64,000 nt of DNA, from positions 62,001 to 126,000 of the forward strand of contig CAWAFI010000008.1 in assembly GCA_963781285.1 (NCBI GenBank), in the 5' to 3' direction. The translations under genes were made by a program, and so were the position numbers. Origin of the DNA: CAIWHR01 sp963781285. GTDB lineage: Bacteria; Pseudomonadota; Gammaproteobacteria; Burkholderiales; Casimicrobiaceae. The notes beneath the pieces are model-generated. The model saw only the letters and a list, made by a program, of their open reading frames with translations. It did not search any database and had not been told where the DNA came from. This document shows, piece after piece, positions 6,701 through 16,145 of this stretch (the first letter of the stretch is position 1; every line of letters starts with the position of its first letter).

Positions 6701-8391
6701 TGCCGGCTCACGATGACGCGGCGCGTATCGCGCGCCAGCACGCGCATCGGCACGCCCTCGGCCGCGAGTTCGTCGTACACGCGGGGCGGCATAGCCGCGT
6801 AGCCTTGCGCGAGGGCGCGCCATCGCGGCTGCCAAGCGGCGACCGTCGGGATCTGCTTGTCCGGTTCGGCATCGATCCCGAGCGCCAGCTCGTCGCGGAA
6901 TCCGACCACTGTCGTCGTGCGGTCGAGGTAGAAGGGGATGGTCTGGTCGTACATCTGAATCTGATAGAAGGGTGCCGACGCGTCGAACGGCGCCGTCGTC
7001 CGTGCCGCGCGCAGGATAGCCGAAGTCGAGCGCGTTACGCTGAATACGTCGAATCCGGCCACCGCGAGCCCTACCCCCGCGAGCGTGGACAAAGCGAGTG
7101 CCGCCGCCCCCCAGAACCGCGCGGTCGCCACCATCGTTGCGCGACCGAACGCGATCACCGCGGCGATCGCGCCGACGGTCGCGACGACGAGCGCCGCCTT
7201 CACCCAGATGCCGTAGGCTTGCAGAATCTCGATCGGCTGCGAGCCCCCCTTGAGCTGCAGCACCCCCCGGTCGTAGAACACGAGTGCGAAGAGAGCAACC
7301 GCGCCGATCGCGATCGCTCCCGAGAGCGCGAGCCGAGTGAGCGTGTGCGGGGAGAGGGCCAGCAATAGCCACCCCGTGACGAGTGCCAGCGGCGCGAACA
7401 TCGGCAGGATGTATGACGGCAGCTTCGAGGCCGATGCGCTGAAGAAGAGGAAGACGAAGGCCGCCCACACGAGTGCGAACCGCTGCCAGGAAAAGCCGGC
7501 CTCGTCGACCGTACCCTCCCGCCAGGCCCGGCGCACGCCGTAGGCGAGCAGGAATAACCACGGAAGGCTGCCGGCAGCGACCAGCGGAAAGAAGTAGTAC
7601 CAGGAACCCGGGCGCCGGTGCGCATCGGTGAAGAACCGCTGGAAATGCTCGTGCACGAAGAAGAACTGCATGAACTCGGGATTGTGGCGCGCGACCGCGA
7701 TGAACCAGGGCGCCGTCAATGCCAGATAGAGCGCGACCCCCGAGACCGGATGAAGCCGCCGCCACAGCGCGTAATCGCGGGTCACCGCGGTGTAGGCGAC
7801 CAATACGCCAGCGGGCAGAACGATCCCGATCGGACCCTTCGACAGCGTGGCGCCGGCGAGCGCCGCCCAGGTGACCCACATCCACGCCCGCCGCTCCCTC
7901 GCCGTGGCAGCGGGCCGCTGCGCAATCACGAAGCCGGCGAACCCGAGCGCGAGAAAGAACGCGAGCCCCGAATCCAGCGTCGCGGCCTGCGCGAGCGCCG
8001 AATGCCATAGCGTTCCGGCGAGCGCCAGTCCCGCGAAGGTCCCGAGCGCGGCACCTCCGAGGGCACGGCCGGCGTAGCCGATGGCAATGATGGCAAGAAA
8101 GCCCGCCAGCGCCGGCCACAGCCGCGCGGTCCACTCGTGCACGCCGAACGCTCGATACGCGGCGGCTGTCACCCAGTACTGGAACGGAGGCTTCTCGAAG
8201 TACTTGAGGTCGCTGAGCCGGGGCGTGATCCAATCGCCGCTCACGGCCATCTCGCGGGCGATTTCGGCATAGCGACCCTCGTCCGAATGCAGCAGGCTGC
8301 GGCTACCGAGATTGGCGAACCAAAGGAAGGCGATCGCGCTCAGCACGAGCAGAAGCGCGGAGCGCGACGGCAGGACAGCAGGCCGGGTCAT
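6697..8391 (-). CDS. arnT: Undecaprenyl-phosphate-Ara4N lipid A arabinosyltransferase ArnT
   Basis: This 564-residue family 39 (PMT-like) glycosyltransferase has about twelve membrane segments. The first periplasmic loop reads HSDEGRYAEIAREM near residue 36, holding the conserved acidic residues, followed by FEKPPFQYW. ArnT moves Ara4N from the lipid carrier to lipid A phosphates, lowering negative charge and giving resistance to polymyxin-like peptides. It is the first gene of the minus-strand arn operon, with about 180 bases of divergent upstream DNA shared with the GNAT gene. Its stop overlaps the next ATG. Confidence 0.9.
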   Translation of the reverse strand: MTRPAVLPSRSALLLVLSAIAFLWFANLGSRSLLHSDEGRYAEIAREMAVSGDWITPRLSDLKYFEKPPFQYWVTAAAYRAFGVHEWTARLWPALAGFLAIIAIGYAGRALGGAALGTFAGLALAGTLWHSALAQAATLDSGLAFFLALGFAGFVIAQRPAATARERRAWMWVTWAALAGATLSKGPIGIVLPAGVLVAYTAVTRDYALWRRLHPVSGVALYLALTAPWFIAVARHNPEFMQFFFVHEHFQRFFTDAHRRPGSWYYFFPLVAAGSLPWLFLLAYGVRRAWREGTVDEAGFSWQRFALVWAAFVFLFFSASASKLPSYILPMFAPLALVTGWLLLALSPHTLTRLALSGAIAIGAVALFALVFYDRGVLQLKGGSQPIEILQAYGIWVKAALVVATVGAIAAVIAFGRATMVATARFWGAAALALSTLAGVGLAVAGFDVFSVTRSTSAILRAARTTAPFDASAPFYQIQMYDQTIPFYLDRTTTVVGFRDELALGIDAEPDKQIPTVAAWQPRWRALAQGYAAMPPRVYDELAAEGVPMRVLARDTRRVIVSRQ

Positions 8392-8570
8392 CGGAGGGTG
8401 CGTGCGAGGGGCAGGGGAACTCTGGCGCGGCGCGCCGGCGCCGGTCCGGCCGCGGCGGCAATTCTACCGTGCTCCATCGAGCCGGCTTCGCATTGCGCGG
8501 GTTCGCAGCGGCAGCGCGCGGGTGCGCAACGCGTGCTAATCTCACGCCCGCCCGCCGCTCTGCGCACGCC

Positions 8571-9080
8571 ATGCTCGAACCGACGATCGCGATCGTTCCC
8601 GCCCGCCGCGACCAACTGCCCGAAGTGCAGCGGCTCGCCGGGGTTGTCTGGCGCGCGCACTATCCCGGCATCATCACGCACGAGCAGATCGCCTACATGC
8701 TCGACCGCGGCTATGCGCTCGATGTGTTGGAGGACTTCCTCGAAGCGGCCGGCCGCGGCCTGGAACTCGCGACGGTCGCCGGCCGCCTCGCCGGTTTTGC
8801 CGCCTGGTACCTGACCGAGAATCCGATGGAAGCGAAGCTCGACAAGTTGTACGTACTCCAGTCGCAGCAACGCCTCGGCCTCGGCGGGCGGCTGATCGTG
8901 CGCGTCGCCGAACTCGCGCGCGCCGCCGGGGCGACGACGCTGATGCTCAACGTCAACAAGAACAATGCGCAGGCGATTCGCGCCTACGAAAAGCATGGTT
9001 TCACGATCCGTGAAGCCATCGTCAACGACATCGGCTCCGGCTACGTGATGGACGACTACGTGATGGCGAAACCGCTCTGA
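8571..9080 (+). CDS. GNAT-family N-acetyltransferase
   Basis: This 169-residue protein has the acetyl-CoA binding pattern QQRLGLGGRLIVRVAELA near residues 100-120 and a C-terminal LNVNKNNAQAIRAYEKHGF block typical of GNAT enzymes. The substrate is unknown. ATG 8571 is preferred over the in-frame start at 8469 because homology to the fold begins at MLEPTIAIVPAR and the upstream part is low-complexity Ala/Arg. It lies four bases before cysS and is probably co-transcribed with it. Confidence 0.85.
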   Translation: MLEPTIAIVPARRDQLPEVQRLAGVVWRAHYPGIITHEQIAYMLDRGYALDVLEDFLEAAGRGLELATVAGRLAGFAAWYLTENPMEAKLDKLYVLQSQQRLGLGGRLIVRVAELARAAGATTLMLNVNKNNAQAIRAYEKHGFTIREAIVNDIGSGYVMDDYVMAKPL

Positions 9081-9084
9081 ATCG

Positions 9085-10476
9085 ATGTCGCGTCCACTCA
9101 CGCTCTACGACAACTACGCGCGCGGTCTGCGGCCGTTCGTGCCGCTGCGCCCGGATGGAGAGGTGGGGCTCTACACGTGCGGTCCGACCGTCTACGACTA
9201 CCAGCATATCGGCAATTTCCGCACGTTCCTGTTCGAGGATCTCCTCAAGCGCGTGCTGGAGTGGAACGGCTATCGCGTCAGGCATGTGATGAACATCACC
9301 GACGTCGGGCATCTCACGTCGGATGCCGACGAGGGCGAAGACAAGATGGAGAAGGGAGCGCGCCGCACCGGCAAGACAGCGTGGGAGATCGCGCGGCTCT
9401 ACACCGACGCGTTCCTTGCCGACATGAAGCGTCTGAACCTCGAGGATCCGTCGGTGCTTTGCCGAGCCACCGACCACATCCGCGAGCAGATCGCCTTCAT
9501 CGCTGACATCGAGAAGAACGGTTTCGCGTACCGGACTTCCGACGGCATCTATTTCGACACGGCGAAGCAGAAGGACTACGGCTGGCTTGCCCGGCTCGAC
9601 GTCAAGGGCCTGGAGGCGGGCAAGCGCGTCGAACTGGGCGAAAAGCGGCACGTCACCGATTTCGCATTGTGGAAATTCTCGCCGCCTGGTGAGACGCGGC
9701 AGATGGAATGGGACAGCCCGTGGGGCAAGGGCTTTCCCGGCTGGCATATCGAGTGCTCGGCGATGGCGCAGAAGTACCTCGGCGATTATTTCGACCTCCA
9801 CTGCGGCGGCGAGGACCACATCCCGGTCCACCATACGAACGAGATCGCGCAGACCGAGGCGCGGGTCGGCACGCGACTCGCGAACTTCTGGCTCCACGGC
9901 TATTTCCTGCTCGCGAGCGACGCCAAGATGGCGAAGTCGGCCGGCGAGTTCCTGCGCGTCGAGTCACTCGTCGAGCGTGGCTACGACCCCCTCGCGTTCC
10001 GCTACCTGTGCCTGACCGCGCATTACCGCGGCCAGCTCAACTTCACGTGGGATGCGCTCGATGCCGCCGCCGTGGCGCTCGACCGGATGCGCCACGGCGT
10101 GCACGCGTTGCGCGACGCCGGTGAGGCGCCACCCGATGCCGCGCTGGTCGAGCGATTCGGCGACGAGGTGAACGATGACCTGAACGTCCCGCGCGCGCTG
10201 GCGGTCGCCTGGGAGACGTTGCGCGGTGAGGGGCCGCCGGCGATGCGCCGCGCGACGCTGCTTGCTTTCGACCGAGTGCTCGGACTCGGGCTGGCGGCGT
10301 GGGAGCCGAAGGCTGTCGCGGTTCCCGATGCCATAAGAGCGCTCGCCGAGGCACGGCTCGCGGCGCGCAGGGCGAAGCAATGGCCCGAAGCCGACCGGCT
10401 CCGCGGCGAACTGCATGCGGCCGGTTGGGAGATGGAAGACCGCGCCGATGGTTACGCGCTGAAAAAGCGCGGCTGA
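9085..10476 (+). CDS. cysS: Cysteinyl-tRNA synthetase
   Basis: This 463-residue class I synthetase charges tRNA-Cys. The zinc-site cysteine is in YTCGPTVYDY near residue 30, followed by the HIGH-type motif HIGN. Further zinc ligands lie in WHIECSAM and HCGGEDHIPVHH (residues 210-250). The KMSKS-type loop reads KMAKS near residue 279, and the C-terminal anticodon-binding helical part is complete. Length is normal for the family (about 461). Confidence 0.97.
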   Translation: MSRPLTLYDNYARGLRPFVPLRPDGEVGLYTCGPTVYDYQHIGNFRTFLFEDLLKRVLEWNGYRVRHVMNITDVGHLTSDADEGEDKMEKGARRTGKTAWEIARLYTDAFLADMKRLNLEDPSVLCRATDHIREQIAFIADIEKNGFAYRTSDGIYFDTAKQKDYGWLARLDVKGLEAGKRVELGEKRHVTDFALWKFSPPGETRQMEWDSPWGKGFPGWHIECSAMAQKYLGDYFDLHCGGEDHIPVHHTNEIAQTEARVGTRLANFWLHGYFLLASDAKMAKSAGEFLRVESLVERGYDPLAFRYLCLTAHYRGQLNFTWDALDAAAVALDRMRHGVHALRDAGEAPPDAALVERFGDEVNDDLNVPRALAVAWETLRGEGPPAMRRATLLAFDRVLGLGLAAWEPKAVAVPDAIRALAEARLAARRAKQWPEADRLRGELHAAGWEMEDRADGYALKKRG

Positions 10477-10491
10477 AGGCCGGTCACTTCG

Positions 10492-11505
10492 ATGAAACTC
10501 GCCACACTGAAAGACGGCACTCGCGACGGGCAGCTCGTCGTCGTCTCGCGCGATCTCGCCCGCTGCGTGGCTGTCCCCGAGATCGCGCGCACGCTGCAGG
10601 CGGCACTTGACGAATGGGACGGCGCTGCCCCAGGGCTCGACACGATCGCCGCCGAGTTGAATGCGGGCCGCCTTGCCGACGCCGCGCCGTTCGATCCGAA
10701 GGCGGCAATGGCGCCGTTGCCGCGCGCGTATCAATGGGCCGATGGCTCCGCTTACGTGAACCACGTCGAGCTCGTGCGCCGCGCCCGCGGCGCGCCGATG
10801 CCGCCGGAGTTCTGGACCGATCCGCTGATGTACCAGGGCGCCTCGGACCACATGCTGGGGGCGTGCGACGATATCGTGCTCGCCGACGACGCATGGGGGA
10901 TCGACTTCGAGGCCGAGATCGCCGTCATCACCGGCGACGTGCCGATGGGTGCTCCCGTAGCGAACGCGCGCCACGACATTCGCCTGCTGATGCTCGTCAA
11001 CGATGTGAGCCTGCGCAACCTCATCCCGGCCGAGTTGGCGAAGGGCTTCGGTTTCTTTCAGTCGAAACCGGCTAGCGCATTCTCTCCGATCGCCGCGACC
11101 CCCGACGAACTCGGCGCCGCATGGCGTGACGGCAAAGTGCATCTGCCGCTGGTCTCGCATCTGAATGGCGCGTTGTTCGGGCATCCGAATGCGGGTGTGG
11201 ACATGACCTTCGATTTCCCGACGCTGATCGCGCACGTCGCCAAGACGCGCGAGCTCGGGGCCGGCAGCATCGTCGGGTCGGGTACGGTGTCGAACAAGGA
11301 AGACGGCGGTCCGGGCCGACCCGCGGCGGTGGGTGGCGTCGGCTATTCCTGCATTGCCGAGCAGCGCACGGTCGAGACGATCCTAGCCGGCAAACCTGCG
11401 ACACCCTTCATGAAGTTTGGCGATCGCGTGCGGATCGAAATGCTCGACCTCGCCGGCCGCTCGATCTTCGGCGCCATCGATCAGGTCGTCCGCAAGGCTG
11501 GCTGA
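10492..11505 (+). CDS. Fumarylacetoacetate hydrolase-family protein
   Basis: This 337-residue protein has an N-terminal FAA_hydro_N-like region and the catalytic domain from about residue 75. The metal-binding acidic cluster is in DFEAEIAVITGDVP near residue 136, and the C-terminal core contains GSIVGSGTVSNKEDGG. The family cleaves C-C bonds of acylpyruvates; fumarylacetoacetase finishes tyrosine breakdown. No other tyrosine-catabolism gene (hmgA, maiA) is adjacent, so the exact substrate is unproven. It follows cysS by 15 bases. Confidence 0.87.
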   Translation: MKLATLKDGTRDGQLVVVSRDLARCVAVPEIARTLQAALDEWDGAAPGLDTIAAELNAGRLADAAPFDPKAAMAPLPRAYQWADGSAYVNHVELVRRARGAPMPPEFWTDPLMYQGASDHMLGACDDIVLADDAWGIDFEAEIAVITGDVPMGAPVANARHDIRLLMLVNDVSLRNLIPAELAKGFGFFQSKPASAFSPIAATPDELGAAWRDGKVHLPLVSHLNGALFGHPNAGVDMTFDFPTLIAHVAKTRELGAGSIVGSGTVSNKEDGGPGRPAAVGGVGYSCIAEQRTVETILAGKPATPFMKFGDRVRIEMLDLAGRSIFGAIDQVVRKAG

Positions 11506-11817
11506 ACCGCCGGCGCCCCGGCGTTCCGCGCGCCGATTGCCCCGCCATGGCGCCATTCTGGTCCCGCGGCCGCGGCGCCGGCCGACGCCTGCGGGCATTT
11601 TCCAACGGCTTCTTGCGCATCTCGTCGCGCCAACGCGGCGTTCACCCCGCGATTCGCGGGCTTCGTCGCTTGCGTCTTGAGGGTGTCACGGCGGCCGCCT
11701 ACGATCCGGACTGACAGCAACCGCCGCCGACGGGGCCCGGGCGCAAGAACTGAATCCGGATTCCCGTTTCCCCGCATCCAACGGCCGAGCTGCAGAAAAC
11801 CGGACCAGGAGCCAACC
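11506..11817 (+). other. 312-base intergenic region without a supported gene
   Basis: No convincing gene is seen. It holds a short GC hairpin (CCCGCG-ATT-CGCGGG, 11646-11660) without a T run, and the leader of the next small gene, which has GGAG eight bases before the ATG. No clear sigma-70 promoter was recognised. Confidence 0.5.
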
Positions 11818-12102
11818 ATGAACGCGTACCGCAACGAATCCTCGACCCTCCGCCCATTGTTCGGCGCCGCCGCGATCGCGTTGACGGCACTCACCTTCAG
11901 CCTGGGGGTGCTGGTACCCGCGAGCCTCGAGCCTGCCGGCCGGGACGATCAATCCGTGATGGCGGCAGCCGCCGCCCCGGCGCCCACCGAAGTTGCGATC
12001 ATCCCGGCGCGCATCGAGGTCATCGGGGCCCGCGAGCGGAAGGCGGCGGCATTCGAGCAGGTCCGGCACGTCGTGCAGCCCAAGAGCAAGCAGGCGGGCT
12101 GA
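11818..12102 (+). CDS. Small membrane-anchored or exported protein, function unknown
   Basis: This 94-residue protein has one N-terminal hydrophobic segment (PLFGAAAIALTALTFSLGVLV, about residues 13-33) followed by an Ala-rich linker and a basic tail (ARERKAAAFEQVRHVVQPKSK). I do not recognise a family. It could be a signal-anchor protein with its tail in the periplasm. A strong intrinsic terminator follows 56 bases downstream, supporting a real, separately terminated transcript. Confidence 0.65.
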   Translation: MNAYRNESSTLRPLFGAAAIALTALTFSLGVLVPASLEPAGRDDQSVMAAAAAPAPTEVAIIPARIEVIGARERKAAAFEQVRHVVQPKSKQAG

Positions 12103-12157
12103 CCGCCGGTAGCAGTCCCCCAGCGGTTGCCGGCATTTGCTCGAAGGGGCAACCGTA

Positions 12158-12190
12158 GAAGGGCCGGGCAGCCGCCCGGCCCTTCGCTTT
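12158..12190 (+). terminator. Rho-independent terminator
   Basis: A perfect 12 bp stem (GAAGGGCCGGGC with GCCCGGCCCTTC) closes a four-base AGCC loop and is followed by GCTTTT. It ends the plus-strand transcript of the small exported protein. It also lies between convergent genes. Confidence 0.9.
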
Positions 12191-12204
12191 TCCAGGGCCG
12201 ACGG

Positions 12205-12675
12205 TCAGTACAATTGCTGGACGTTGCCCATATAGAGCAAGGGACCTGTCGGTTTTCCGGTCGGCGAGCCGCCCGCCGGTTCGAGGCTGACGGCAAGCGC
12301 AGGCACACTTTGGAACAGGATGCCCGCCGGCGCGCCCAGCGGGACGCGCGTAAGGCCCGTCGCGGGCAGAATGCCCAGCGAACGGGGATCCTTGCCCGGC
12401 GGCAGCGCCCAAAGCTCGAGTGTCCGGAGTGGCGCAAGCGCCACGGGCTCGAGCGTCTTCACGGTCAGGTAGCGGCCGCTGCGGTCGGCCGAGGCCACCA
12501 GAGTGGGCTTCGCGTCGGGGCCCGCCAGCACGACGACGATCCGTTCGTCGGGGCGTTCGGAGCGCGGGGCGAGCAGCGTGATGCCGAGCGCAAACGCGAG
12601 GGCAAAGCCCGCGAAGGCGAGGGCGCGCCAGAGAGAAAGACGCGCCCACCAGGGCGTCGCCGGCTCGTCGGCCAT
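12205..12675 (-). CDS. RskA-type anti-sigma-K C-terminal domain protein lacking the sigma-binding part
   Basis: This 156-residue protein has a membrane helix at about residues 18-36 and then the periplasmic RskA domain, with the hallmark blocks LELWALPPGKDPRSLGIL and AVSLEPAGGSPTGKPTGP. Full anti-sigma-K proteins have about 80 extra N-terminal cytoplasmic residues that hold the ECF sigma factor; these are missing, and no sigma gene is adjacent. The start at MADEPATPWW leaves only about a dozen cytoplasmic residues. It may be a degraded anti-sigma factor or a domain with another role. Confidence 0.82.
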   Translation of the reverse strand: MADEPATPWWARLSLWRALAFAGFALAFALGITLLAPRSERPDERIVVVLAGPDAKPTLVASADRSGRYLTVKTLEPVALAPLRTLELWALPPGKDPRSLGILPATGLTRVPLGAPAGILFQSVPALAVSLEPAGGSPTGKPTGPLLYMGNVQQLY

Positions 12676-12703
12676 GGCGGCGAGGGTTGCGTCGGGGCGC
12701 GCC

Positions 12704-13264
12704 TTAGTTGGCGTCGCCGCCCCGATCCCGGCGCCAGAGCACGTCACCTCGGCTTGCGGCGCGATTGAGCGCGCGGGCGAGCACGAACAGCAAGTCGGAG
12801 AACCGGTTCAGATAGCGACGCACGGGATCGTGGACCGGGTTCGTCGCTGCCAAGCGCACGACCGCGCGCTCGGCACGGCGGCATACGGTACGCGCTGCGT
12901 GCGCCAGCGCCGCGGCGCGGGTGCCGCCTGGGAGGATGAATTCCTTGAGCGGTGCGAGGTCGGCATTGAAGCGCTCGACGGCATCCTCGAGCCGGGCGAC
13001 ATGGGCATCGGTGACGGCCGCGTGGCCGGGGATCGACAGCTCACCGCCGAGGTCGAACAACTCGTGCTGCGCGGCGACGAGGCAATCGTGGACATCGGCT
13101 GGCAGGTCTTCGGCCAGCAGCACGCCAAGCGCCGAATTGAGCTCGTCGACCTCGCCAATCGCGGCGACGCGCGCCGAATCCTTGGCCACGCGCGAACCAT
13201 CGCCCAGCCCCGTCGTGCCGGCATCGCCTGTCTTGGTGACGATCTTCGAAAGGCGGTGGCCCAT
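12704..13264 (-). CDS. pduO: Cob(I)alamin adenosyltransferase, PduO type
   Basis: This 186-residue protein begins with the ATP-binding motif KIVTKTGDAGTTGLGDGSR and contains the helical GEVDELNSALG and CRRAERAVVRL blocks typical of PduO/MMAB enzymes. It transfers the adenosyl group of ATP to cob(I)alamin, producing coenzyme B12. Length matches the family. It starts about 150 bases from the divergent acyl-CoA ligase; no other B12 gene is nearby. Confidence 0.92.
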   Translation of the reverse strand: MGHRLSKIVTKTGDAGTTGLGDGSRVAKDSARVAAIGEVDELNSALGVLLAEDLPADVHDCLVAAQHELFDLGGELSIPGHAAVTDAHVARLEDAVERFNADLAPLKEFILPGGTRAAALAHAARTVCRRAERAVVRLAATNPVHDPVRRYLNRFSDLLFVLARALNRAASRGDVLWRRDRGGDAN

Positions 13265-13415
13265 GGGTTGTCCGGTGTTTCGGAATCGGCGTTGCCGTCG
13301 CGGGGCAGCATACGAGATGCGCCGCGTCGGAGCAAGGTGCTGACCGCGCTCCCAACCGAAGTATCATTCGCACCATCGTCCGCGTGCTGTGGTCCGTGGA
13401 CTGCCTGGAGCCGCC

Positions 13416-15057
13416 ATGTCCCGACCGAACCCGTACGAGCGCGATCTCGATCGCAATGCTGCCAACTACACGCCACTCACACCGCTGTCGCTGATCGCGC
13501 GCACCGCGTATACCTACCCGCGCCATCTTGCCGTGGTCCACGGCGAGCGCCGCTACACATGGGCGGAAACGTATGCGCGGAGCCGCCGTCTTGCGTCCGC
13601 GCTCGCGAAAGCGGGTATCGGCAAAGGCGACACGGTCGCGGTCATGGCCGCCAACACGCCGGAGATGGTGGAGTTGCACTTCGGCGTGCCGATGACGGGC
13701 GGCGTGCTCAACACGCTCAACACGCGGCTCGACGCCGAGACGATCGCCTTCATGCTGAAGCACGCCGAGGCGAAGGTGCTCGTCACCGACACGGAATTCG
13801 CGCCGATGGTCGAGAAGGCGCTCGCGCAGACCGCGGCGAAGCCGCTCGTCGTCGACATCGCCGACGTGCTGGGGCCGGGCGGAAAGCGGCTCGGGAGCAT
13901 GGAGTACGAAGCGTTCATCGCGCGCGGTGACCCCGAGTTCGCATGGACGCATCCCGCGGACGAATGGGAGGCGATCTCGCTCAACTACACATCGGGCACG
14001 ACCGGCAACCCGAAGGGCGTCGTCTATCACCATCGCGGTGCGTATCTCAATGCGCTGTCGAACATCATCGACTGGGGCATGCCGCGGCACGCGGTGTACC
14101 TGTGGACGCTGCCGATGTTCCATTGCAACGGCTGGTGCTTCCCGTGGACGATGGCGGCCAACGCCGGCGTCAACGTCTGCCTGCGCCGCGTCGAGCCGAA
14201 GCCGGTGCTGGACGCGATCCGGATGCACAAGGTGACGCACTACTGCGGTGCGCCGATCGTGCACGGCCTGCTGATCAACGCGCCCGACGAGTGGAAGCAG
14301 GGCATCGCGCACAAGGTGAGCTGCCTCGTCGCGGCGGCGGCGCCACCGGCTGCGGTGATCGAAGGCATGGAACGGATGGGATTCGACATCACGCACGTCT
14401 ACGGGCTGACCGAGACCTACGGCCCCGCGGCGGTCTGCGCGAAGCACGCCGAATGGGATGCGCTTCGCCATCGGCGCGCGCACCGAGCGCAACGGAAGGC
14501 AGGGCGTGCGCTACACGGTCGAGGAGGGGATGACCGTGCTCGACCCGGAGACGATGGCGCCGGTGCCGTGGGACGGCGAGACAATGGGCGAGATCATGTT
14601 CCGCGGCAATATCACGATGAAGGGCTATCTCGGCAACGCGAAGGCGACCGAGGAGGCATTCGCCGGCGGCTGGTTCCATTCCGGCGACCTCGCGGTGATG
14701 CAGCCCGACGGCTACGTGAAGATCAAGGACCGCAGCAAGGACGTCATCATCTCGGGCGGCGAGAACATCAGCTCGCTCGAGGTCGAGGACACGCTGTACC
14801 GCCATCCGGCGGTGATGGCGGCTGCCGTCGTCGCCCGGCCCGACCCGAAATGGGGCGAGACGCCGTGCGCGTTCGTCGAGCTCAAACCCGGCGCCGCGAC
14901 CACCGAAGCCGATCTGATCGCCCACTGTCAGCAGCACCTGGCACGGTTCAAGGCGCCGAAGCAGGTGATTTTCGGTGAGCTGCCGAAGACCTCCACCGGC
15001 AAGATCCAGAAATTCCTGCTGCGCGAGAAGGCGAAGTCAACGAGCGCGATCGAGTGA
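13416..15057 (+). pseudogene. Acyl-CoA ligase (AMP-binding, DmdB-like), interrupted by one extra base
   Basis: Two frames together give one full-length, about 546-residue adenylate-forming ligase. The first frame begins MSRPNPYERD and carries the P-loop YTSGTTGNPKGV and the HVYGLTETYGP motif. It then breaks after AEWDAL at about 14465. The second frame resumes with ARTERNGRQGVRY and continues through GWFHSGDLAV, KDRSKDVIISGGENIS and the catalytic lysine in PKTSTGKIQKF. The span is 1642 bases, one more than a multiple of three. The closest type is the 3-methylmercaptopropionyl-CoA or medium-chain fatty acid ligases. It is followed by an enoyl-CoA hydratase. Confidence 0.88.
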
Positions 15058-15111
15058 CACCGGAAGGCCGAAACGTTCGCGAGATTCTGACAGCCATAGC
15101 CGGAGATCGAT

Positions 15112-15909
15112 ATGAACGCCCTGCTCGAGTCCGCCGTCGAACCCTTGATCCTGCGCGAGGACGTGGGCGGCGTCGCAACGGTCCTCCTCAACCGCCCGGC
15201 GCAATTCAATGCGATCAACGGCGCGATGCTGACCGAGCTGCAGGCGGCGCTCGATGCGATCGCCGGCGATGCAGCGGTGCGCGTTGTGGTGATCGCGGGC
15301 GCCGGCCGGGCATTCTGCCCCGGTCACGACCTGAAGGAGCTGCTGGCGAATTCGAACGAGGCGTTTGTCGGCGACCTGTTCCGCCGCTGTTGCGAGGTGA
15401 TGCTGACGATCCAGCGCCTGCCGCAGCCGGTGATCGCCAAGGTGCACGGCATCGCGACGGCGGCCGGGTGCCAGATCGTGGCGGCCTGCGACCTCGCCGT
15501 GGCCGAGGAAGGGGCGCGGTTCGCCACCTCGGGGATCAACTTCGGGCTGTTCTGCGCGACGCCCGGCGTGCCGGTCTCGCGCAACGTGTCGCGCAAGCGT
15601 GCGTTCGAGATGCTGATGACCGGCGCGTTCATCGATGCGGCAACGGCGAAGGACTGGGGTCTCGTCAACCGCGTCGTGCCGGCGGACCGACTCGATGCCG
15701 AGGTCGCGGCACTCGCCGCGCAGATGATGGACAAGCCCCGCACGGTGATCGCCGAGGGGAAGAGGCTTTTCTACGATCAGCTCGAACGCAAACTCGAGAG
15801 TGCCTATGCATTGGCCAGCGTCGCGATCACGCGCAACATGCTCGGTCCCGACGCGCAGGAGGGTGTCGGCGCGTTCGTGGAGAAGCGCAAGCCGCGCTGG
15901 CAGGATTGA
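15112..15909 (+). CDS. Enoyl-CoA hydratase/isomerase family protein
   Basis: This 265-residue crotonase-fold protein has the oxyanion-hole segments GAGRAFCPGHDLKEL (near residue 63) and KVHGIATAAGCQIVAACDLA (near 107). It resembles ECHDC3-type hydratases. The usual second catalytic glutamate region reads GLFCATPGVPVSRN, without the Pro-Glu pair of classical hydratases, so it may be an atypical hydratase or a hydrolase. It lies 54 bases after the ligase and probably works with it. Confidence 0.88.
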   Translation: MNALLESAVEPLILREDVGGVATVLLNRPAQFNAINGAMLTELQAALDAIAGDAAVRVVVIAGAGRAFCPGHDLKELLANSNEAFVGDLFRRCCEVMLTIQRLPQPVIAKVHGIATAAGCQIVAACDLAVAEEGARFATSGINFGLFCATPGVPVSRNVSRKRAFEMLMTGAFIDAATAKDWGLVNRVVPADRLDAEVAALAAQMMDKPRTVIAEGKRLFYDQLERKLESAYALASVAITRNMLGPDAQEGVGAFVEKRKPRWQD

Positions 15910-15980
15910 GGGCAGCGTCTTGCGGAACCCCGGCGTGCGGCCGCCGGCGCTCCGGCGTAGAATGTCGACGAGGCGACAGT

Positions 15981-15999
15981 CTTATATCTTATACAAGAG
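15981..15999 (+). promoter_or_regulatory. AT-rich near-palindrome upstream of the acetate transporter pair
   Basis: In very GC-rich DNA the sequence CTTATATCTTATACAAGAG stands out; TCTTATACAAGA is nearly its own reverse complement. It lies about 150 bases before the DUF485 start in the 236-base gap. It could be a transcription-factor operator or part of a promoter. Which factor is unknown. Confidence 0.4.
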
Positions 16000-16145
16000 T
16001 ATCGTCGCGCCTGGCGGTGCCCCGCGCGAGGCACCGTTGACCTGCATCAACCGCGGCGCGGGGGATTCGTGCGCCAATGCCGCGTTCGGTCCGGGCGCGG
16101 GTCGATGACGGCAGTACGCAGCAGTCAATTTCCACGGGGGGCAAC

